This document shows positions 58,207 through 64,000 of a stretch of DNA of 64,000 nt, piece after piece. Position 1 is the stretch's first letter, and every line of letters starts with the position of its first letter. The DNA is from Streptomyces typhae (lineage in GTDB: Bacteria > Actinomycetota > Actinomycetes > Streptomycetales > Streptomycetaceae). Location of the stretch: assembly GCF_009755605.1 (NCBI RefSeq), contig NZ_WPNZ01000015.1, positions 146,291-210,290 on the forward strand, read 5' to 3'. The translations under genes were made by a program, and so were the position numbers. The notes beneath the pieces are model-generated. The model was given only the letters and a program-made list of their open reading frames with translations. It made no database searches and was not told the DNA's origin.

Positions 58207-60540
58207 GTGCTGACGCTGGGCACGCTGGTCGGCCGGGCCGAGTTGGAGCTGGCCTTCGCCGGAGGTGTCGACGCTGCCCGGTACGAGGCGGTGGGGGTGG
58301 CCGCCCTGACGACCCTGACCCTGCATCAGCTCCTGGAGGGCGAGCCGCAGCGGCGCCTGGAGTCCGGCTCGCTGGTCCTGGTCACCGGCATGGAGTCACG
58401 GCTCCGCGGGCGGGCGGAAGTCGCCCTGGAGACGCTCATGGAGCAGCTCGCCCTGGACCGATGTGCGGGTCTCGTCGTGCACGCGACGCCGGACGCGCCG
58501 CGGTCGTTGTCCCCGGCCCGTGCCGCCCACGACCTGTCCCGCGCCGTCGTCGACCTGTCCCACACGCTCGCTGTTCCGCTCCTGACCACCTCCGCGCCGC
58601 CGCCGCTGTGGGCCAGGACGCGGCACCTCCTCAAGGACAGCCGGCTCGCCGGTGCCGAGCGCCACGTCACACACCTGACCACGCTGGTCCAGCAGGTGCC
58701 GACCGAGCTCGCCGACCCGCAGGCGATGCAGCGCATCGCGGACTGGCTGGCCAGGACCCTGCACGTACAGGTCCTCGTCAGCGATCCGCAGCGCGTCCTC
58801 GCGGCCTCGCCGGCCACCGCGGCCGAGACCCTCGCGCCGGCGATCATCCACCGGTCGATGACCGAGTCCGCGTCCCATCCGAGCCCGCAGGGCCCGGATT
58901 CCGCCACGGGCACGGCGGCGGACTGGGCGAACCCTGAGCACCGGGGGAGCCACGGGCACCCGGCGAACCCAGCGCACCCGGCAGGCCCCGAGGACCTCGC
59001 GAATCCCGCGTACCCGACAGACCCCGAGCACCTCGCGAACCCCGCGCACCCAACAGACCCCGAGTATCCGGCGAACCCTGCGCACCCGGTCCCTGCGCAC
59101 CCGGTGAATCCCGCGTACCGCACGAACCCCGAGCACCGCACGAACCCCGCGTACCGAACGAGCCCCGAGCCCCGGACGCATCTCGCGACTCCGCACCGCC
59201 CGGCCACCGACTCCCTCGCCCCGGCGCACGCCCACCGGTCCGCCTACGCACCGCCGCACTACGGCGCCGCGCCCCCGCGGCCCTCCGGCCCGCACACCCG
59301 GCTCATCACCCTCACCCCGGCCCGCGGCGCCGACACGGTCCTGGCCGTCGCGCGCAGCTCCGCCCCCTTCGACGACACCGAGCTGCGCCTCCTCGGCCAT
59401 GCCGCGAGGCTCCTCGGGCTGCTCGACCAGGCGCGGCGCGAGTACCGCGCGGCGGCCGACGCCTCCCGTGCCGCCCGCAGGGCCGCGATGGAACTCCTCC
59501 TGGACGGCGAGGTGGACAAGGCGCGCCGCGTCATGGCGCCGCAGGCCCCCGGCCTTCTGGAGGCTGACACGGCCCGGGTCTTCGTGGTCGACGTGCCGCG
59601 CACCCACCGGGACACCGCGGTGCGCCGCTGCGAGGCCGTCACCGCGGGCCGGGCCCTGGTGATCGCGGACCCGCGCACGGACCGCCGGATCGTGGTGGTC
59701 CAGCCGGTCCGCCCCGGCAGGGCCGCGGACGGCGTGGGCGCCGAGCTGACCCGCCTGATCGCGGCCCTGGGCATAGGCTCCGTGGGCGGCAGCGGCGTCT
59801 ACTCGATGTCCTTGCTCGCCGAGGCGCTGCGGGAGGCGACCGCCGCCCAGGGTTTCGCGTTGCAGCAGCCCGGTTCCGTCGCCCTCTCGGCCCACCACAC
59901 CGACCTCATCAGCCTGCTCCCGGCGCGCGAAGCGCAGCTCTGGGCGCGGCAGTTGCTGGCCCCGCTGATGCGCAACGACGCCCAGTGGGAGCAGATGCGC
60001 GACACGCTGCTCACGGCCCTCGCCCACCCCTACACCGTCGCGGCACGGCGGCTGAGCCTGCACCGCAACACCGTCACGCGCCGCGTGGCCCGCGCGGCGG
60101 ACGCCCTGTGCGTGGACTTCACGTCCGTCTCCGACCGCATCGCCGTCGGCCTGGCCCTCGAACTGGTCACGCACCGGGAGCAGCCCGGCGGCTCCGCGGC
60201 CCCCGGTGAAGCACCGCCGAGTCTCCGCTCGCTGCTGTTCTCGCCCCAGGTGACGGCGTGGGCGGACACGCTGCTGCTCTCCGCGCGCGGCGACCGCAGG
60301 GACCTGCTCACCACCGCCACGGTCTGGCTCACCCACGACGCGCACATCGAACCGACCGCGCGGACCCTCGGCCTGTCCGAAGCCACCGTGCGGTCCCATC
60401 TGCGCGCCCTCGAACAGCATCTCGCCCGGGACCTCGGCTCCCTCGGCGGCCTGCGCGACCTTCAGTTCTCCCTGCACGTGGTGACCGGGCAGGTCGAGGT
60501 GGGGGAGCACTGCGGCGCGCTGTGCCCGGCGGCGAACTGA
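58207..60540 (+). CDS. PucR-family regulator with two C-terminal HTH domains and a repeat linker
   Basis: This 777-aa protein starts with a PucR-like N-terminal domain (LTLGTLVGRAELELAFAGGV, LESGSLVLVTGM). A GAF-like sensor is split by a linker at about 240-320 rich in repeats (HPTDPEYPANPAH, YRTNPEHRTNPAYRT types). It ends in HTH1 (ARRLSLHRNTVTRRVARAADAL) and HTH2 (ARTLGLSEATVRSHLRALEQHL). The GTG at 58207 has GGGGGAG 6 bases upstream. It is divergent from the XRE regulator. The dual HTH layout matches the 522-aa protein nearby. Confidence 0.85.
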   Translation: MLTLGTLVGRAELELAFAGGVDAARYEAVGVAALTTLTLHQLLEGEPQRRLESGSLVLVTGMESRLRGRAEVALETLMEQLALDRCAGLVVHATPDAPRSLSPARAAHDLSRAVVDLSHTLAVPLLTTSAPPPLWARTRHLLKDSRLAGAERHVTHLTTLVQQVPTELADPQAMQRIADWLARTLHVQVLVSDPQRVLAASPATAAETLAPAIIHRSMTESASHPSPQGPDSATGTAADWANPEHRGSHGHPANPAHPAGPEDLANPAYPTDPEHLANPAHPTDPEYPANPAHPVPAHPVNPAYRTNPEHRTNPAYRTSPEPRTHLATPHRPATDSLAPAHAHRSAYAPPHYGAAPPRPSGPHTRLITLTPARGADTVLAVARSSAPFDDTELRLLGHAARLLGLLDQARREYRAAADASRAARRAAMELLLDGEVDKARRVMAPQAPGLLEADTARVFVVDVPRTHRDTAVRRCEAVTAGRALVIADPRTDRRIVVVQPVRPGRAADGVGAELTRLIAALGIGSVGGSGVYSMSLLAEALREATAAQGFALQQPGSVALSAHHTDLISLLPAREAQLWARQLLAPLMRNDAQWEQMRDTLLTALAHPYTVAARRLSLHRNTVTRRVARAADALCVDFTSVSDRIAVGLALELVTHREQPGGSAAPGEAPPSLRSLLFSPQVTAWADTLLLSARGDRRDLLTTATVWLTHDAHIEPTARTLGLSEATVRSHLRALEQHLARDLGSLGGLRDLQFSLHVVTGQVEVGEHCGALCPAAN
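58927..59178. repeat. Coding Pro/Asn/His repeat in PucR protein linker
   Basis: Repeats with about 30-bp period encode AxPAHPTDPEY/NPAYRTNPEH-type sequence (about 84 codons) in the PucR linker. Confidence 0.85.
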
Positions 60541-60602
60541 GCCCGCGAGCGGCCCACCGGACGACGGCCCGGCGCACGGGAATCCGCCACACCCCGCACT
60601 GA

Positions 60603-60643
60603 GTACGCTGTACGCTGTGCTCTTACTGGGTACGCCGTACGCG
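60603..60643. promoter_or_regulatory. Paired TACGC repeats upstream of uvrA2-like gene
   Basis: GTACGCTGTACGCT (60603-60616) and GTACGCCGTACGCG (60630-60643) are two 14-bp direct repeats, 27 bases apart, each containing two TACGC copies. A third partial copy CGTACGCAG lies near 60667. They could be operators of the uvrA-like gene starting at 60708. Confidence 0.5.
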
Positions 60644-60707
60644 GATCACTCCGCGGGCCGGCGCGCCGTACGCAGGGCCATGCGAGCGAGCCATCCGAGG
60701 AGCACCC

Positions 60708-62972
60708 GTGAACGTCACCCCCGCCGACAGCCACACCGTGATCCAGGTCCGTGGAGCGCGGGCGAACAACCTCAAGAACGTCTCGCTCGACCTCCCCAAG
60801 CGGCGGTTGACCGTGTTCACCGGCGTCTCCGGCTCCGGCAAGTCCTCGCTGGTGTTCGCCACCATCGCCGCGGAGTCGCAGCGCCTGATCAACGAGACGT
60901 ACACCGCCTTCGTCCAGTCGTATCTGCCGAGCGTCGGCCGGCCCGACGTCGACGAGCTGCGCAACCTCAGTGCCGCGATCGTCGTCGACCAGGAGCGGAT
61001 GGGCGCCAACTCCCGCTCCACAGTGGGCACGGCCACCGACGCGTACACGATGCTGCGCATCATCTTCAGCCGCCTCGGCGAGCCGCACATCGGCACGTCG
61101 GGCGCCTTCAGCTTCAACGTGCCGGAGGGCATGTGCCCGCAGTGCGAGGGCACCGGCGAGATCTCCACCGTCGACGTCGACCAGCTCCTGGACCGGGAGC
61201 GGTCCCTCAACGAAGGCGCCCTCACCCTGCCCTACCACGCGGTGGACTCCTGGGGCTGGCAGGTCGTCGCCCACTCCGGTTTCCTCGACGCCGACAAGAA
61301 GCTGACGGACTACACCGCACAGGAGTGGGCGGACCTGCTGCACAAGGACCCCGTCAAGGTGAAGGTCGGCTCCAACGGCTTCACGTACGAGGGCCTGATC
61401 AGCAAGATGCAGCGCACCTGGCTCGCCAAGGACCGCGACGCGCTGCAGCCGCACATCAGGGCCTTCGTCGAGCGGGCCGTGGTCTTCGCCCGGTGTCCGC
61501 TGTGCGAGGGCACCCGGCTCAACCGGGCCGCCCTCTCCTCGAAGATCGACGGCGTGACCATAGCCGAGTGCTCCGCCATGCAGATCGACGACCTCGCCGA
61601 CTTCGTCCGCTCCATCGAGGACACCGGCACGGCCCCGCTGCTCGCCAACCTCCTGGACCTGCTCGACTCGCTGACCGAGATCGGCCTCGGCTACCTCAGC
61701 CTCGACCGGCCCTCCGGCATGCTGTCCGGCGGCGAGGCGCAGCGCGTGAAGATGGTGCGCCACCTCGGCTCCAGCATCACCGACGTCACGTACGTCTTCG
61801 ACGAGCCCACGGTCGGACTGCACCCCCACGACATCCAGCGCATGAACGACCTGCTGCTGCGCCTGCGCGACAAGGGCAACACGGTGCTCGTCGTCGAGCA
61901 CAAGCCGGAGGTCGTCGCGATCGCCGACCACGTGGTGGACATCGGCCCCGGCGCGGGCGCCGCGGGCGGCGAGGTCTGCTACACCGGCGACGTGCCGGGG
62001 CTGCGCGCCTCCGGCACCCTCACCGGCCGCCACCTGGGCCACCGTGCCCGGCTCCGCGAGCGGCCGCGCACCCCGAAGGGGCAGGTGGCCATCAAGGGCG
62101 CGGGACTGCACAACCTGAAGGACGTCTCCGTGGACGTGCCGCTCGGCGTCCTCACGGTCGTCACCGGCGTCGCGGGGTCCGGCAAGAGCTCACTGATCCA
62201 CGGCCATCTGGCCGGGCGGGACGGCGTCGTCGTCGCCGACCAGTCCCCGATCCGCGGTTCACGCCGCTCGAACCCGGCGACGTACACGGGCCTGCTCGGT
62301 CCGGTCCGTGACGCCTTCGCCAAGGCCAACGGCGTCAAGGCGGCCCTGTTCAGCGCCAACTCGGAGGGTGCCTGCCAGAAGTGCAACGGCCTCGGCCTGA
62401 TCTACACGGACCTCGCGATGATGCAGGGCGTCGCCACCGTGTGCGAGCGGTGCGACGGCAGGCGCTTCACGCCGGAGGTCCTCACCTACCGGCTGCGCGG
62501 CAAGGACATCAGCGAGGTCCTCGCCATGTCGATCGCCGAGGCGTACGCGTTCTTCCCCACGGGACGGCCGCACGCCGTCCTCGGCCGTCTCCACGACGTC
62601 GGCCTCGGCTATCTGCGCCTCGGCCAGCCCCTGAACACCCTCTCCGGCGGTGAGCGCCAGCGCCTCAAGCTCGCCATCCACATGGCCGAGAAGTCCTCCA
62701 CGTACGTCCTCGACGAGCCGACCACCGGCCTGCACCTCGCCGACGTCGACAAACTCCTCGCGCTCCTCGACCGCCTCGTCGACGACGGCAACTCCGTCGT
62801 CGTCATCGAGCACCACCAGGCCGTCATGGCCCACGCCGACTGGATCATCGACCTGGGCCCCGGCGGCGGCCACGACGGCGGCGAGGTCGTCTTCACGGGG
62901 ACGCCGAAGGAGCTGATCGAGAGCGCCGACACGCTGACGGCACGCCATCTGCGCCAGTACGTCGGCTCCTGA
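60708..62972 (+). CDS. UvrA2-like excinuclease ABC subunit A (DrrC-type)
   Basis: This 754-aa ABC-type ATPase has two ATP sites: FTGVSGSGKSSLVFATIA and VTGVAGSGKSSLIHG (Walker A), with LSGGEAQRVKM and LSGGERQRLKL signatures and DEPTVGLHPHDI and DEPTTGLHLADV Walker B. Zinc-binding pairs are CPQCEGTGEI, CPLCEGTRL, CQKCNGLGL and CERCDGRRF. It is about 200 residues shorter than housekeeping UvrA (about 950) and seems to lack the UvrB-binding insertion, as in class II/UvrA2 and DrrC-like proteins associated with drug self-resistance. The GTG at 60708 has GAGGAG 5 bases upstream. UvrB or UvrC are not adjacent. Confidence 0.9.
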   Translation: MNVTPADSHTVIQVRGARANNLKNVSLDLPKRRLTVFTGVSGSGKSSLVFATIAAESQRLINETYTAFVQSYLPSVGRPDVDELRNLSAAIVVDQERMGANSRSTVGTATDAYTMLRIIFSRLGEPHIGTSGAFSFNVPEGMCPQCEGTGEISTVDVDQLLDRERSLNEGALTLPYHAVDSWGWQVVAHSGFLDADKKLTDYTAQEWADLLHKDPVKVKVGSNGFTYEGLISKMQRTWLAKDRDALQPHIRAFVERAVVFARCPLCEGTRLNRAALSSKIDGVTIAECSAMQIDDLADFVRSIEDTGTAPLLANLLDLLDSLTEIGLGYLSLDRPSGMLSGGEAQRVKMVRHLGSSITDVTYVFDEPTVGLHPHDIQRMNDLLLRLRDKGNTVLVVEHKPEVVAIADHVVDIGPGAGAAGGEVCYTGDVPGLRASGTLTGRHLGHRARLRERPRTPKGQVAIKGAGLHNLKDVSVDVPLGVLTVVTGVAGSGKSSLIHGHLAGRDGVVVADQSPIRGSRRSNPATYTGLLGPVRDAFAKANGVKAALFSANSEGACQKCNGLGLIYTDLAMMQGVATVCERCDGRRFTPEVLTYRLRGKDISEVLAMSIAEAYAFFPTGRPHAVLGRLHDVGLGYLRLGQPLNTLSGGERQRLKLAIHMAEKSSTYVLDEPTTGLHLADVDKLLALLDRLVDDGNSVVVIEHHQAVMAHADWIIDLGPGGGHDGGEVVFTGTPKELIESADTLTARHLRQYVGS

Positions 62973-63089
62973 CGGAAGTGTGTCCCAGGTCACGCATACG
63001 CCTTCCTTGTCCCTCGCTCACTTTTCGGCGGTCGGCTGGTCATACCTGCACAACGGCCGGGCCGGCCGTCGAGGTGAGGAGACGGGGAC

Positions 63090-63734
63090 ATGGGCGTGGA
63101 CGTGGACAAGGAAAAGGTCCTCGGGTGGGTGCGGGAGGAGCGGCTGAGCGTCGCCGCTCTGCTGGAGCGGCTCGACGACGCCGACTGGGAGGCGCCGTCG
63201 CTGTGCCGAGGGTGGACGGTGCGGGACGTCGCCGCCCATCTGACGCTGTCGACGCGGACGACGTGGCCGACGATGCTCAAGGGGGTGATCCGGGCCCGCG
63301 GCGACTGGGAGCGCATGGAGGCCGAGGCGGCCGTGCGGCGCGCCGCCGCCTTCTCGCCCGCGGAGCTGATCGCACAGATCCGGGAGACGGCGGGGTCGCC
63401 CAAGCGGGCACCCATGGCGTCGCCCCTGGACCCGCTGGTGGACTTCCTGGTCCACGGACAGGACATCGCCCGCCCGCTCGGACTGACCCGCGGCATGCCC
63501 CCGGAGCAGACCGCGGCGGCCCTCGGGCGCGTGGTGTCCAGCCCCTTCTACGGCGCCCGCAAGCGCCTGCGCGGCGTTCGCCTCGTCGCCACCGACCTGG
63601 ACTGGTCCACGGGGGACGGCCCGCAGGAGGCCCAGGGCCCGGCGGCCGACCTCCTGCTGCTCGCCACCGGACGCCCGGCGGGCCTGACGGGAGTGACGGG
63701 CCCGGGAGCCGAACGCATCGCGGCAGCGCTCTAG
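63090..63734 (+). CDS. DinB/maleylpyruvate isomerase-like mycothiol-binding protein
   Basis: This 214-aa protein is a DinB_2/MDMPI-type four-helix bundle (SLCRGWTVRDVAAHLTLSTRTTW; PLVDFLVHGQDIARPLG with the metal-site His). The family is mostly annotated as maleylpyruvate isomerase-like/TIGR03083. The ATG at 63090 has GAGGAG upstream. Substrate unknown. It differs from the 275-aa member at 53731 in lacking the C-terminal domain. Confidence 0.88.
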   Translation: MGVDVDKEKVLGWVREERLSVAALLERLDDADWEAPSLCRGWTVRDVAAHLTLSTRTTWPTMLKGVIRARGDWERMEAEAAVRRAAAFSPAELIAQIRETAGSPKRAPMASPLDPLVDFLVHGQDIARPLGLTRGMPPEQTAAALGRVVSSPFYGARKRLRGVRLVATDLDWSTGDGPQEAQGPAADLLLLATGRPAGLTGVTGPGAERIAAAL

Positions 63735-63849
63735 CCCCTGCGTACAACCAACCCTTGTGCGGAGACCGCTGAAGTTTGTTTGATCCGGGCGATTGCGCCC
63801 GGCTTTGATGGCGACTCTGACAACGGGCCGTTGTGATCAGCCGGGAGTA

Positions 63850-64000
63850 ATGGTGAGCCGTCCTTTCACGCATCTGCACGTCCACACCCAGTACTCGCTC
63901 CTGGACGGTGCCGCGCGGCTGAAGGACATGTTCAAGGCGTGCAATGAGATGGGCATGACGCATATCGCGATGTCCGATCACGGCAATCTGCACGGGGCGT
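63850..64000 (+). CDS. dnaE: DNA polymerase III alpha subunit, N-terminal part (cut by window end)
   Basis: The first 50 codons of DnaE are present: FTHLHVHTQYSLLDGAARL is the start of the PHP domain, followed by ACNEMGMTHIAMSDHGNLHG with conserved metal-binding His residues. The replicative polymerase (about 1,180 aa) continues past the window. The ATG at 63850 or the next GTG (63853) could be the start; GGGAG lies 3 or 6 bases upstream respectively. Confidence 0.95.
   Translation, partial: MVSRPFTHLHVHTQYSLLDGAARLKDMFKACNEMGMTHIAMSDHGNLHGA

Overview
The window is high-GC DNA with strongly third-position-biased reading frames, frequent GTG starts with AGGAG-type ribosome sites, and marker genes of a Streptomyces-type actinomycete: an SsgA-like sporulation protein, mycothiol-linked enzymes (MscR and two DinB/maleylpyruvate-isomerase-like proteins), DmdR/IdeR-type iron boxes, a SAV2177-family methyltransferase and an XRE-DUF5753 regulator. 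No rRNA, tRNA, CRISPR array, insertion sequence or phage gene was recognised.

Region 1 (119-7937) is the most unusual part. It looks like a compact biosynthetic locus: a flavin reductase on the minus strand, divergent from a six-gene plus-strand operon of ATP-grasp ligase, DUF1611 P-loop protein, second ATP-grasp ligase, haem-oxygenase-like di-iron oxidase, PhyH-type Fe(II)/2-oxoglutarate dioxygenase and LLM flavin monooxygenase. The three oxygenases use three different chemistries, and the flavin reductase probably supplies reduced flavin to the LLM enzyme. I do not recognise the product. A hydroxymethylbilane synthase gene ends against this operon tail to tail. Four of the five junctions in the operon carry short tandem repeats.

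Region 2 (7956-23100) holds hemC, two DHA2 drug-efflux pumps, a cation/proton antiporter with its RCK_C subunit, an ATP-dependent DNA ligase, a fused acyl-CoA carboxyltransferase, an SsgA-like protein and a small catabolic unit (XRE-cupin regulator, class II aldolase, DapA-like lyase). Region 3 (23031-36814) has two iron-box genes (siderophore-interacting protein and DUF2470), a DD-carboxypeptidase coupled to a Gfo/Idh oxidoreductase, a fosmidomycin-resistance-type pump facing an AraC regulator, glutathione-peroxidase and FetB-like genes, a mycothiol-dependent formaldehyde detoxification pair, an isochorismatase-like hydrolase, a Tat-exported lactonase and a secreted TNT-type NADase. Region 4 (36851-51365) has a quinone reductase-like protein, a P450 with a divergent TetR regulator, a pump facing a CGNR-type regulator across a symmetrical operator array, a beta-lactamase-fold hydrolase, a second-type methionyl-tRNA synthetase with a possible Met-codon attenuator, another pump and two NAD(P)-dependent reductases. 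Region 5 (51599-64000) has an ABC exporter downstream of a perfect 28-bp palindrome, a regulatory island (two proteins each with two PucR-type HTH domains flanking an XRE regulator and a methyltransferase), a UvrA2-like protein and the start of dnaE.

A theme across the window is tandem repetition. At least nine proteins carry in-frame low-complexity or tandem-repeat inserts, usually at N-termini or in linkers, and several intergenic regions hold 7- to 33-bp tandem repeats. Coordinates and family calls come from reading the sequence only; no database search was possible.
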